Origin: an uncultured Sphingomonadaceae bacterium
GTDB lineage: Bacteria > Pseudomonadota > Alphaproteobacteria > Sphingomonadales > Sphingomonadaceae
Assembly: GCA_947488845.1 (NCBI GenBank)
Contig: CANLBM010000009.1
Location: 1 to 64,000 of the forward strand
DNA length: 64,000 bases
Reading direction: 5' to 3'
Below the pieces are notes generated by a model. The model saw only the letters and a list, made by a program, of their open reading frames with translations. It was not told the DNA's origin and did no database searches. Positions 53,231 through 61,662 of this stretch are shown here, in pieces. The translations under genes were made by a program, and so were the position numbers. Each line of letters opens with the position of its first letter. The stretch's first letter is position 1.

Positions 53231-54154
53231 TTGTCCGACTTTCTAGACAGGCTCGATCCCGCCTTTCGCGAAATGATTTCGGCCGACGGGCCGCATGTTT
53301 CCGAACTGTTGCGGACGGACGTGGCCGGCGCACGCGCGGCATCGGCCCAGCGTTCTGCGCGGATGGCCGCGGCGCTGCCCGAATTCGAGGGGCAGAAAGA
53401 CGCCTATCATATGCCGGGTCTGCCCGGCGAGCCCGAAGTGTCGGTGATCGAATATCGCGGGCGCGATGTGCTTTTTCCCGATTGTGCGATCATCTGGCTG
53501 CATGGCGGCGGCTATTTGCTGGGCAGCGCAGAAGATCTTGCCGCGCAACGTTATTCCGCGCTCGCTCCGGTGGTTTCGGTCGATTACCGGTTGGCGCCCG
53601 AGCATCGCTCGCCGGCGGCGGCTCATGATGTTTGTGCGGTGATCGAGCGGCTCGCGACAAACCGCGATCCACGCAAGATCATCCTTGCCGGACCGAGCGC
53701 GGGCGGCGGACTGGCGGCGAGCGCGGCGCTGCTCAACCGGGACCGGGGCGGGCCGGCCATCGCTTATCAGATGCTGATCTATCCGATGATCGACGACCGA
53801 CACGATACGCCGTCCGGCCATATGGACATCCCTCCCTCCGGCTGGCCGCGCGAAGCCTCGCTGCACGCCTGGTCGCTATATGCCGAGCAAGATGGTGCCA
53901 GCCCCTATGCGGCGGCGGCGCGCGCGACGGATCTGACCGGCCTGCCGCCGGCCTATATCATGTGCGGCGATCTTGACCTGTTTCTCGACGAAGATATTCT
54001 CTTCGCAAACCGGCTTCGTTCATCCGGCGTTCCGGTTGAGCTGTCTATATATCCCGGCGCACCGCACGGGTTTAATGGATTCGTCCCCCAAGCCGCGGTC
54101 AGCAAGCGCGCCAACGCTTCCATCAGAATGGCACTGGAGCACGCCCTCTCTTGA
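53231..54154 (+). CDS. Alpha/beta hydrolase (HSL-family esterase)
   Basis: Esterase of 307 residues of the hormone-sensitive lipase type. The oxyanion motif HGGGY is at about residue 91; the nucleophile elbow GPSAGGG has Ser about 153; Asp in CGDLDLFLDE (about 250) and the His in PGAPHGFNG (about 280) complete the triad. It hydrolyses short-chain esters. Start is TTG (53231) as no ATG gives the complete N-terminus. The four-base overlap with thiL suggests co-transcription. Confidence 0.92.
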   Translation: MSDFLDRLDPAFREMISADGPHVSELLRTDVAGARAASAQRSARMAAALPEFEGQKDAYHMPGLPGEPEVSVIEYRGRDVLFPDCAIIWLHGGGYLLGSAEDLAAQRYSALAPVVSVDYRLAPEHRSPAAAHDVCAVIERLATNRDPRKIILAGPSAGGGLAASAALLNRDRGGPAIAYQMLIYPMIDDRHDTPSGHMDIPPSGWPREASLHAWSLYAEQDGASPYAAAARATDLTGLPPAYIMCGDLDLFLDEDILFANRLRSSGVPVELSIYPGAPHGFNGFVPQAAVSKRANASIRMALEHALS

Positions 54155-55086
54155 ACGAATTGCAATTTATCGACCGGTTAAAGGCCATCACCACCCATCC
54201 GGCAGCGCGGGGACTGGTCGACGATGTCGCCATGATGCCCTTTGGCCGGCACAAGCTGGTGATGACCCATGACATGATGGTTGAAGGCGTCCATTTTCTG
54301 CGCGACGCCGATCCCGCCGATGTGGCTTGGAAGCTGGTTGCTGTGAATCTTTCCGATCTGGCGGCCAAGGGCGCAAAGCCGCTCGGCGTGCTGCTCGGCT
54401 ATGGCCGCACGTCCGGTGATCAGTGGGATGCTGCTTTCGTCGAGGGGCTGAAACAGGCCATTGACCGTTTTGCCGTGCCTCTGCTTGGCGGCGACACGGT
54501 GGCAATGGGCGACAATGCTCCGAGAACCTTTGGCCTGACCGCCATTGGCGAAGCAAAAGGCCATATCGTACCCTCGCGCAGCAATGCGAAGCCGGGCAAT
54601 GCCGTCTATGTCACCGGAACCATTGGTGATGCCTGGGCGGGTCTGCAAATCGCTTCGGGGTTGCTCCGGTCAACCGATATCGACGTCACGGCTTCGCTGT
54701 TGAAGGCGCACACGCGTCCGGTGCCGAGACTGGAAGAGGGCCGTATGCTGTCCAATCTGGTCAGCAGCATGATGGATGTGTCCGACGGGCTGTTGCTCGA
54801 CGCATCGCGGATCGCAGCGGCCAGCGGCATACAGATTGAAATCGATCTGGCGGAAATTCCGTTATCCAAACAATTCCAGACTTTGGTCGGTGACGATCGC
54901 GACGCTCGGATCAAGGCGGCAACCGGCGGTGACGACTATCAGCTGCTGCTCACCGCCAGCCCGGAAACCGTGCTGTCCATTCCGCTGACCTGCGTCGGCG
55001 TTTGCCGTCCGGGATCGGGAGTCAGCTTGCATAGCCATGGCGAACGACTGGAATTGCCAGAGCATCTCGGCTTCGTGCACGCCTGA
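54151..55086 (+). CDS. thiL: Thiamine-monophosphate kinase
   Basis: Enzyme of 311 residues phosphorylating thiamine monophosphate to the diphosphate with ATP, the last step of ThDP synthesis. The AIR-synthase-like fold has DDVAMMPFGRHKLVMTHDMM, VNLSDLAAKGAKPLG, LLGGDTVAMGD and MMDVSDGLLLDASRIAA with its Asp ligands. It starts with TTG overlapping the esterase stop. Upstream neighbours nusB and hisD support a house-keeping operon. Confidence 0.95.
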   Translation: MNELQFIDRLKAITTHPAARGLVDDVAMMPFGRHKLVMTHDMMVEGVHFLRDADPADVAWKLVAVNLSDLAAKGAKPLGVLLGYGRTSGDQWDAAFVEGLKQAIDRFAVPLLGGDTVAMGDNAPRTFGLTAIGEAKGHIVPSRSNAKPGNAVYVTGTIGDAWAGLQIASGLLRSTDIDVTASLLKAHTRPVPRLEEGRMLSNLVSSMMDVSDGLLLDASRIAAASGIQIEIDLAEIPLSKQFQTLVGDDRDARIKAATGGDDYQLLLTASPETVLSIPLTCVGVCRPGSGVSLHSHGERLELPEHLGFVHA

Positions 55087-55152
55087 TCCGGGCCAAGCCG
55101 CTTCCATGCAGCATGTTTGAAATGAGCTGTGTCGCCCCCTCAAAATCAACGC

Positions 55153-55180
55153 TTGCAGGTTTTTACGCCCGCCCTATAGT
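55153..55180 (+). promoter_or_regulatory. Candidate hppA promoter with leader hairpin
   Basis: TTGCAG (55153-55158) and TATAGT (55175-55180) are 16 bases apart. Downstream, at 55192-55210, a GCCCCG-CGTCTGA-CGGGGC hairpin lies in the transcript leader ahead of the ribosome site (GGAGGGG) at 55228-55234. The hairpin may end thiL transcription or tune hppA. Confidence 0.5.
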
Positions 55181-55243
55181 TTGAGCCGACAGCCCCGCGT
55201 CTGACGGGGCGTTTAACGATAACAATGGAGGGGATTTGAATCG

Positions 55244-57370
55244 ATGACCGTTGTCACCATTTCAATTTTATGCGGATTTATCGCCATTTTATATGGCTTT
55301 ATAACCAGCCGTCAGGTGCTCAGTGCGCCAGCCGGCAATGAAAAAATGCAATCTATCGCAGGGGCAATTCAGGAAGGCGCACAAGCCTATCTGAACCGCC
55401 AATACCGGGCAATCGGGCTCGTCGGAATCGTGGTCGCGGTTCTGGTGTTCGTGTTCCTCGGTGCCATTTCAACAGTAGGCTTTCTGCTCGGCGCGATCCT
55501 TTCGGGCGTGGCAGGCTATATCGGTATGAACATCTCTGTTCGTGCCAATGTCCGGACGGCTCAAGGTGCCAGCGAAAGTCTGCAAACCGGTCTGACCGTG
55601 GCGTTTCGCGCCGGTGCGGTGACGGGTATGCTGGTGGCCGGCCTCGCATTGCTGGCGATCTCGATCTTCTTCTACGTGCTGACCACCCAGATGGGCATGG
55701 CCGCCAATGACCGTACGGTCATTGATTCGCTGGTCGCTCTGGCCTTCGGCGCTTCGCTGATTTCGATCTTCGCGCGTCTCGGCGGTGGTATCTTTACCAA
55801 GGCTGCGGACGTCGGTGCCGATCTGGTCGGCAAGGTGGAAGCGGGCATCCCCGAGGATGATCCACGCAATCCTGCGACGATCGCGGATAATGTGGGCGAC
55901 AATGTCGGTGATTGCGCCGGTATGGCCGCCGACCTGTTCGAGACCTATGTCGTGACCGTTGGCGCGACGATGGTGCTTCTGGCGCTGTTGTTCGGCGATC
56001 TGGTCGGCAGCGCGATGCTCTACGACCTGATGTCCCTGCCTCTGATCGTTGGCGGTGTCTGTATCCTGACCTCGATCATCGGCACGTACATGGTTCGTCT
56101 CGGCAGCGGCACCAACATCATGGGCGCGCTGTACAAGGGTTTCATCACCACGGCGGTGCTGTCGATCCCGGCGATCTATTATGTCACGATGCGCACGCTG
56201 GGTGACATGGATACTGCTATCGGGACCGAGCTTGACGGCACTGGCGGATTTACCGGCATGGCCCTGTTCTGGTCGATGATGGTTGGTCTGGCGGTTACCG
56301 GCCTGATCATCTGGATCACCGAATATTATACCGGAACGGATTATCGCCCGGTGCGGTCGATCGCCAAGTCATCGGAAACCGGCCACGGCACGAACGTGAT
56401 CCAGGGACTGGCGATTTCGATGGAAGCAACGGCCTTGCCGACGCTGGTTATCGTCATCGGCATCGTTGTCGCGTTCCAGCTCGCTGGCCTGATCGGCATC
56501 GCCTTTGCGGCTACCGCCATGCTGGCACTCGCCGGAATGGTCGTGGCGCTTGATGCTTATGGTCCGGTTACGGATAACGCCGGCGGCATCGCCGAAATGG
56601 CGGGGCTCGACGAGAGCGTCCGCAACAAGACCGATGCGCTGGACGCTGTGGGCAACACCACAAAGGCTGTGACCAAAGGCTATGCCATTGGTTCTGCCGG
56701 TCTTGCGGCTCTGGTGCTTTTCTCGGCCTACACAGCCGACCTCAAGGAGTTCTTTCCGAACCTTGAAGTCAGCTTCAGCCTTGAAAATCCCTATGTGATC
56801 GTGGGTCTGTTGCTGGGTGCGCTGCTGCCCTATCTGTTCGGGTCCATGGGCATGACCGCTGTTGGTCGTGCTGCCGGTGACGTCGTCAAGGACGTTCGCG
56901 AGCAGTTTGCCAGCGATCCGGGCATCATGGCGGGCACTTCGCGTCCCAACTATGCACGGACCGTGGATCTGGTGACCAAGGCGGCGATCAAGGAAATGAT
57001 CCTGCCGTCCTTGCTGCCGGTTCTTGCACCGATCGTGGTCTATTTCGTGATCACCGCGGTTGCAGGGCAGGCAAACGGCTTTGCCGCTCTCGGCGCCTTG
57101 TTGCTTGGCGTGATCGTCTCCGGCCTGTTCGTTGCCCTGTCGATGACAGCGGGTGGCGGAGCCTGGGACAATGCGAAGAAATATATCGAGGACGGCAATC
57201 ACGGCGGCAAGGGCTCGGACGCCCACCATGCTGCGGTGACCGGCGATACCGTAGGCGATCCTTACAAGGATACCGCGGGTCCGGCCGTCAACCCGATGAT
57301 CAAGATCACCAATATCGTCGCCTTGCTGCTGCTCGCAGCGCTTTATGCGGCGCAGGGCGGCGTTCACTAG
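55244..57370 (+). CDS. hppA: Membrane proton-translocating pyrophosphatase, K+-independent
   Basis: Integral-membrane H+-PPase of 708 residues with about 16 helices, coupling pyrophosphate hydrolysis to proton export. The active-site segment [18 protein letters not shown] continues into DNVGDNVGD (189-223). The Lys474 in [11 protein letters not shown] identifies the K+-independent class (Ala in the K+-dependent class). The C-terminal end of the family ([14 protein letters not shown]) is complete. A strong terminator follows. Confidence 0.97.
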   Translation: MTVVTISILCGFIAILYGFITSRQVLSAPAGNEKMQSIAGAIQEGAQAYLNRQYRAIGLVGIVVAVLVFVFLGAISTVGFLLGAILSGVAGYIGMNISVRANVRTAQGASESLQTGLTVAFRAGAVTGMLVAGLALLAISIFFYVLTTQMGMAANDRTVIDSLVALAFGASLISIFARLGGGIFTKAADVGADLVGKVEAGIPEDDPRNPATIADNVGDNVGDCAGMAADLFETYVVTVGATMVLLALLFGDLVGSAMLYDLMSLPLIVGGVCILTSIIGTYMVRLGSGTNIMGALYKGFITTAVLSIPAIYYVTMRTLGDMDTAIGTELDGTGGFTGMALFWSMMVGLAVTGLIIWITEYYTGTDYRPVRSIAKSSETGHGTNVIQGLAISMEATALPTLVIVIGIVVAFQLAGLIGIAFAATAMLALAGMVVALDAYGPVTDNAGGIAEMAGLDESVRNKTDALDAVGNTTKAVTKGYAIGSAGLAALVLFSAYTADLKEFFPNLEVSFSLENPYVIVGLLLGALLPYLFGSMGMTAVGRAAGDVVKDVREQFASDPGIMAGTSRPNYARTVDLVTKAAIKEMILPSLLPVLAPIVVYFVITAVAGQANGFAALGALLLGVIVSGLFVALSMTAGGGAWDNAKKYIEDGNHGGKGSDAHHAAVTGDTVGDPYKDTAGPAVNPMIKITNIVALLLLAALYAAQGGVH

Positions 57371-57399
57371 AACGTCATTCCCGTTGGTTTGAAACAAGA

Positions 57400-57431
57400 C
57401 CCCGCCGGAAGCGATTCCGGCGGGGTTTTTT
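57400..57431 (+). terminator. Strong intrinsic terminator of hppA
   Basis: CCCCGCCGGAA (57400-57410), GCGA tetraloop, TTCCGGCGGGG (57415-57425), then six T. A perfect 11-bp stem with a stable GNRA loop. Confidence 0.95.
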
Positions 57432-57500
57432 CATGGTTGATGCCACTGGTCATGGCCAGGCATAGCGTTAATCACATATTACCCCTTTGCTGTTAGCCTG

Positions 57501-58757
57501 ATGACCAGACCAGAAACCAGTGTGAGCAGGCGGATTTTGATGAATTTGAACGGGTTACAGAAGTTGGAAGGCAAGGATATCCGCGCCAGCCGGTTTCGCG
57601 ACAGCCTGTCCGAATCCGGAGTCCGGGCGATATTCCATCCGGTAAGCGCGATAGACGCCAATCTGGCAGCCGCGTGGAGCGAATTGGCCAGCCAGGCGAG
57701 CGAACCGAATATCTTCTATGAGCACTGGTTCCTGAATCCGGCTCTGGCCCAGTTTGACCATCACCCCGACTTGCAGCTGTTCCTGCTCTGGGCCGAAGAG
57801 CCGGGGCAATCGCAACTGCTCGGCCTGCTGCCGCTGGGTCCGAACAACCGCTTTGGCCGCTGGCCGGTGCCGCATGTCGAGAACTGGCTGCACCATAATT
57901 GTTTTCTCGGTACCCCGCTGGTCCGCAAGGGTTTCGAAACGGATTTCTGGGACCATCTGCTTGCCGCGCTTGACGAAGGGCGCTGGCCGGGTTTTCTGCA
58001 CATCAATGGCATGACCATCGGCGGAAGACTGGATCAGGCCTTGCGAGCGCTGTGCAGCGAACAGAAGCGCCGCTGCGATCTCGTCCACAGCGAAGCGCGG
58101 GCGCTGTTGCAGAGCGAACTGGGTTCCGAGGCCTATCTGAACGCGACCGTTCGCGGGAAAAAGCGCAAGGAGTTGCGGCGCCAGGCCAAGCGGCTGAACG
58201 AACTGGGTGATGTGACCTTTGCCCACCATAAAGACGCCGCCGGTCTGGAGCCGTGGATCGACGAATTTCTGCGGCTCGAACGGAGCGGCTGGAAAGGGCA
58301 TAACGGATCGGCGCTGGACTCATCCGGCCAGACACGCGCATTTTTCCGCGATGCTTTGCTGGGCGCGGCGCGGGCAGGGCAACTGGAGCGCCATGACATA
58401 CGCCTCGAGGGCAGTCCGCTGGTGATGCTGGTGAATTTCCACAGTAGTCGCGGCAGCTTTTCCTTCAAGACCGCCTTTGACGAAGCCTTCGCCCGTTTTT
58501 CTCCTGGTGTGCTTCTGCAACTAGAAAATCTCAGGATACTCGAAAATCCGGCGATCGACTGGATGGACAGCTGTGCTTCGGAAAATCACCCGATGATCGA
58601 CAGCTTGTGGTCTGATCGCCGTCATATCGGGCGCTTCTCGATCGAGTTGAAGGGTGTTTCCCGCCGCGCCATTTTCCGCGGCTTGCGGCTCGGTGAAGAT
58701 CTGATGGGCAAGATCAAGGGCCGCAAAATTTTCGATCCGACGGAGGTACAGCAATGA
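57501..58757 (+). CDS. GNAT-type (BioF2-like) acetyltransferase protein
   Basis: Soluble protein of 418 residues related to the Acetyltransf_6/BioF2-like domain found in CelD-type and cellulose/exopolysaccharide-associated proteins. The basic central motif ATVRGKKRKELRRQAKRLNE and the distal FSFKTAFDEAFARFSPGVLL match this family. A cofactor (acetyl- or aminoacyl-) and substrate cannot be told. ATG 57501 or 57540 are both possible. It overlaps the next gene by four bases, so the pair is coupled. Confidence 0.8.
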   Translation: MTRPETSVSRRILMNLNGLQKLEGKDIRASRFRDSLSESGVRAIFHPVSAIDANLAAAWSELASQASEPNIFYEHWFLNPALAQFDHHPDLQLFLLWAEEPGQSQLLGLLPLGPNNRFGRWPVPHVENWLHHNCFLGTPLVRKGFETDFWDHLLAALDEGRWPGFLHINGMTIGGRLDQALRALCSEQKRRCDLVHSEARALLQSELGSEAYLNATVRGKKRKELRRQAKRLNELGDVTFAHHKDAAGLEPWIDEFLRLERSGWKGHNGSALDSSGQTRAFFRDALLGAARAGQLERHDIRLEGSPLVMLVNFHSSRGSFSFKTAFDEAFARFSPGVLLQLENLRILENPAIDWMDSCASENHPMIDSLWSDRRHIGRFSIELKGVSRRAIFRGLRLGEDLMGKIKGRKIFDPTEVQQ

Positions 58758-59626
58758 ACCAGATTTCCGGCAGGGACAGCTTTCGGCAAGCAGTTTTCTG
58801 CGACGAAACCCTGCAGCAATTTGATGCCTGCTATCCCGAACAGGCACGTGTGCTCGATCATGCGATGACGTCGCACGACTTGCTGACCCTGGAAGCGCTG
58901 GCCCGGCTGGGCACGGCGCTCCCGAAAGCCAGCGTCGAATATAATCCCGGTGATTTGCCCGTGGGTATCAAGCCGGAAGACGTGCCGGACAATGGCATGA
59001 CCATCGGCGACACGATCCGGACAATCGACCGGTCGGCAAGCTGGGCGGTGCTGAAGAATATCGAGCAGATGCCGGAATATGAGGCCCTGCTGCTCTCGTT
59101 GCTCGCGGAAATCCGGCCGATACTGGAGGCCAAGACCGGCAAGATGCTGAAACCCCAGGGCTTCATCTTCGTCTCATCGCCCAATGCGGTGACGCCTTAT
59201 CATTTCGATCCGGAGCATAATATCCTGCTGCAATTGCGCGGCGAAAAATGGATGACGACGTTCCCCGCCGGCGATGCCCGCTTTGCCGCCGACGAGATTC
59301 ACGAGGGCTATCATGTCGGCGGCCATCGCAATCTGGTCTGGCAGGATGATTTTGAAGCCGAAGGCACGCGCCACCATCTGACACCGGGCAAGGCCATATT
59401 TGTGCCGGTGATGGCACCGCATCATGTGAAGAATGGCCCCGAACCGAGTATCTCGCTGTCGATCACCTGGCGTTCGGACTGGAGCTTTGAAGAAGCGGAC
59501 GCGCGGGCGTTCAACGGCTGGTTGCGCAAGCGGGGTATCACGCCCGAGGCACCTGGCCGGTTTCCGGCGCGAAGCAAGGCAAAGGCGCTGGCCTGGCGGG
59601 TTTTGCGGAAAGTGGGGTTTAGCTGA
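58754..59626 (+). CDS. Cupin/JmjC-like Fe(II)-oxygenase-type protein
   Basis: Protein of 290 residues with a cupin_8/JmjC core. The metal site is HFD (His150, Asp152) in TPYHFDPEHNILLQLRGEKW, with a later His in VPVMAPHHVKNG (about 223). This is a His-X-Asp...His facial triad as in 2-oxoglutarate dioxygenases; the hydroxylated substrate is unknown. It is translationally coupled to the GNAT-like gene upstream, suggesting a two-step modification of one target, which is inference. Confidence 0.82.
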   Translation: MNQISGRDSFRQAVFCDETLQQFDACYPEQARVLDHAMTSHDLLTLEALARLGTALPKASVEYNPGDLPVGIKPEDVPDNGMTIGDTIRTIDRSASWAVLKNIEQMPEYEALLLSLLAEIRPILEAKTGKMLKPQGFIFVSSPNAVTPYHFDPEHNILLQLRGEKWMTTFPAGDARFAADEIHEGYHVGGHRNLVWQDDFEAEGTRHHLTPGKAIFVPVMAPHHVKNGPEPSISLSITWRSDWSFEEADARAFNGWLRKRGITPEAPGRFPARSKAKALAWRVLRKVGFS

Positions 59627-59704
59627 ACAAGCTTTATGTGGCGATTGCCACTGTTCAGACTAAATCTAAGTAGACTTTAACAAATTTCATTGTAGCTTCT
59701 GAAG

Positions 59705-60610
59705 ATGACAAAAGGATTGTTCATCCATCGCGCGGATTCTGTTTATAACGATAGGCCTGCAGAATATTATCAGTTTCCAAAGCAATATTGGGGACGGGCC
59801 TCAAAGTTTGTGGGCGATTGGATCATTTACTACGAACCGACGAAAAGCCGAGCTAATCCGGGCTATAAGGCAGTCGCACGTCTTGAAAAAATTATTCCCG
59901 ATCCCACAACGCCGACTATGTATTTGGCGATGATGGATCCTAGAAGTTTTCTCGAATTTGAAGTTGTCGTACCGTTCAAACGAGAAAACGGAATTGTCGA
60001 AACGGGCCTGCTAAACGCTGAGGGCAAAATTTCCGGCCGTGCACAGTCAGCCATTCGGCCTCTCTCCGATGATGATTTTTCAACCATCATAAATCTAGGC
60101 TTCCCAGATGACGAAATTCTGCCGCGGGACGAGGATGGAACTGACTATAATATTGATCAATCTGTCGCTGACGAACCCGCAGATTTTGTTTTCAATCAAT
60201 TCCGAAACAGAATGGATTATGTCTCTTCTCGAAAGGTCAGAAGTCAAATTTTTCGAAAGAATATTCTGAAGGCTTATGATTCCAGATGTGCTCTGACGGG
60301 ATTTAAATTCATTAATGGAGGCGGGCGAGCCGAAGTTGAAGCAGCTCATATCAAGCCCGTGGAGCATGATGGACCAGATATGCTTGGAAACGGACTGGCA
60401 TTGTCGGGGACTGTCCATTGGATGTTTGATCGAGGCTTGATCACATTAACGGATGATCTTGATATTATGGTGTCCCGACACGTCAATGATGTCGATAATA
60501 TTTGGCAGCTTTTAAACAACTCAAAAAAAGCGACGCCTCCAAGCAACAGCTTGGACCGTCCCCATCCATATTTTCTAAATTGGCATCGCGAAAATTGTTT
60601 TAAGGCTTAG
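59705..60610 (+). CDS. HNH endonuclease with N-terminal EVE/SRA-like domain
   Basis: Putative restriction-type endonuclease of 301 residues. The C-terminal HNH motif is clear: SRCALTGFKF, then EAAHIKPVEHDGPDMLGNGLA, then HWMFDRGLI. The N-terminal half (YYQFPKQYWGRASKFVGDWI, then VARLEKI and a YLAMMDPRSFLEFEVVVPF block) may recognise modified bases in the manner of other HNH fusions. No methylase is adjacent, so a modification-dependent or solitary nuclease is likelier. Base composition is far more AT-rich than all neighbours, with codons such as AAT, ATT and TTT common, so recent transfer is probable. Confidence 0.85.
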   Translation: MTKGLFIHRADSVYNDRPAEYYQFPKQYWGRASKFVGDWIIYYEPTKSRANPGYKAVARLEKIIPDPTTPTMYLAMMDPRSFLEFEVVVPFKRENGIVETGLLNAEGKISGRAQSAIRPLSDDDFSTIINLGFPDDEILPRDEDGTDYNIDQSVADEPADFVFNQFRNRMDYVSSRKVRSQIFRKNILKAYDSRCALTGFKFINGGGRAEVEAAHIKPVEHDGPDMLGNGLALSGTVHWMFDRGLITLTDDLDIMVSRHVNDVDNIWQLLNNSKKATPPSNSLDRPHPYFLNWHRENCFKA

Positions 60611-60725
60611 CAATAAGTCGCTGTTGTCGCTCAAAAAACCAGAGGCGCTGCTTTTTTTCGCTATGCTCCCCACTTGACTTTCCCACCACCGCCGTCACTC
60701 TCACCAAAAAACAGGGAGAGAGAAT

Positions 60726-61229
60726 ATGGCCACCAATGTTGCCGCAGCCGGACCGATCGGCATGGACGCCTTTGTCGAGAAGCAGGCGCGGGGGGATGCG
60801 GTGGTTAATATCGTGCTGGCCGGCGGGATCAATTACTGGCTGACCCGCGATCTGGCTTTTGTGCCGGCGACGCTGCCCTTTGGCGATTCCGCGCCCAATC
60901 TGGGTGGGACATTGATTGCCATTGCGGTCCTGATGAGCCTGTTGCTGACATTGATTGTTTATCCGATCACCGTGTCGCAGCGCAAATCGGGCAAGGTCGT
61001 GCCCGGGCTCGCCGCCGACACGCGGGTCGGGCTTGCGCCATTGGTTCAGGCGTTCAAACATCTGGCAATGACATTGATCCCTGCTTTTCTGATCGTGATG
61101 GTCATGCTGGGTGCGGGGCCGGAGCTGCGGTTCACGCCGATGGCCTTTACGGTGATTGTCACGATCATCGCTGCGGTGCTGGCCTATTTCATGTCGAAAA
61201 GCACCACCCGGGCGACGCTGAAATTATGA
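60726..61229 (+). CDS. Hypothetical membrane protein
   Basis: Membrane protein of 167 residues with predicted helices at about residues 26-36, 62-80, 108-128 and 138-157. No family is recognised. GGGAGAGAG precedes the ATG at 60726. Its last four bases overlap the start of the ABM monooxygenase gene, so they are coupled. Confidence 0.65.
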   Translation: MATNVAAAGPIGMDAFVEKQARGDAVVNIVLAGGINYWLTRDLAFVPATLPFGDSAPNLGGTLIAIAVLMSLLLTLIVYPITVSQRKSGKVVPGLAADTRVGLAPLVQAFKHLAMTLIPAFLIVMVMLGAGPELRFTPMAFTVIVTIIAAVLAYFMSKSTTRATLKL

Positions 61230-61537
61230 TCATCATCACCGCCAGCATCTCCACCGCCTTTGCCGCAAGTCCGGACGAGATCATCGCATTATGCGCCGAG
61301 CATAGCGCCCGGTCCCGCGCCGAGCCGGGCTGCATATCGCACCGGGTTCACGTCGATTGCGAAGATTCTGCGCGGCTGTTCTTTTACGAAGAGTGGCAGG
61401 ATGAAGCTGCCGTCGCCGCGCATTTCTCGGTTCCGGAATCGGGCGAGTTTGTAAAGCGGCTAACCGCGCTGGTCGGCGAACGGCCCGAAATGAAGATATA
61501 TCGGGCCGACCCGGTTTCGATGGCGGACTTGTCGTGA
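61226..61537 (+). CDS. Antibiotic-biosynthesis-monooxygenase-fold protein
   Basis: Small ABM/YgiN-like protein of 103 residues: a ferredoxin-like dimer fold with HSARSRAEPGCISHRVHVDC, FFYEEWQDEAAVAAHFSVPE and a typical FVKRLTALVG helix. Relatives are quinol monooxygenases or heme-degrading enzymes; the substrate is not defined. It follows a membrane protein in a four-base overlap and is convergent with the TonB receptor across a family C repeat. Confidence 0.85.
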   Translation: MIIITASISTAFAASPDEIIALCAEHSARSRAEPGCISHRVHVDCEDSARLFFYEEWQDEAAVAAHFSVPESGEFVKRLTALVGERPEMKIYRADPVSMADLS

Positions 61538-61546
61538 AATGAGTTG

Positions 61547-61616
61547 CGTTAGTGGTGAGCTTGTCGAGCCACGCCTATCGTCGAGAAGTGCCCTTCGACA
61601 AGCTCAGGGCTAACGG
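61547..61616. repeat. Interspersed inverted repeat, family C copy 3
   Basis: Left arm CGTTAGTGGTGAGCTTGTCG plus AG (from 61547), right arm CTTCGACAAGCTCAGGGCTA plus ACGG (61593-61616), with a few mismatches. Between two convergent genes. Confidence 0.85.
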
Positions 61617-61662
61617 CATTCACCTAACATCACTAACGGCACCCCCCTGCTTGCGCATATCC

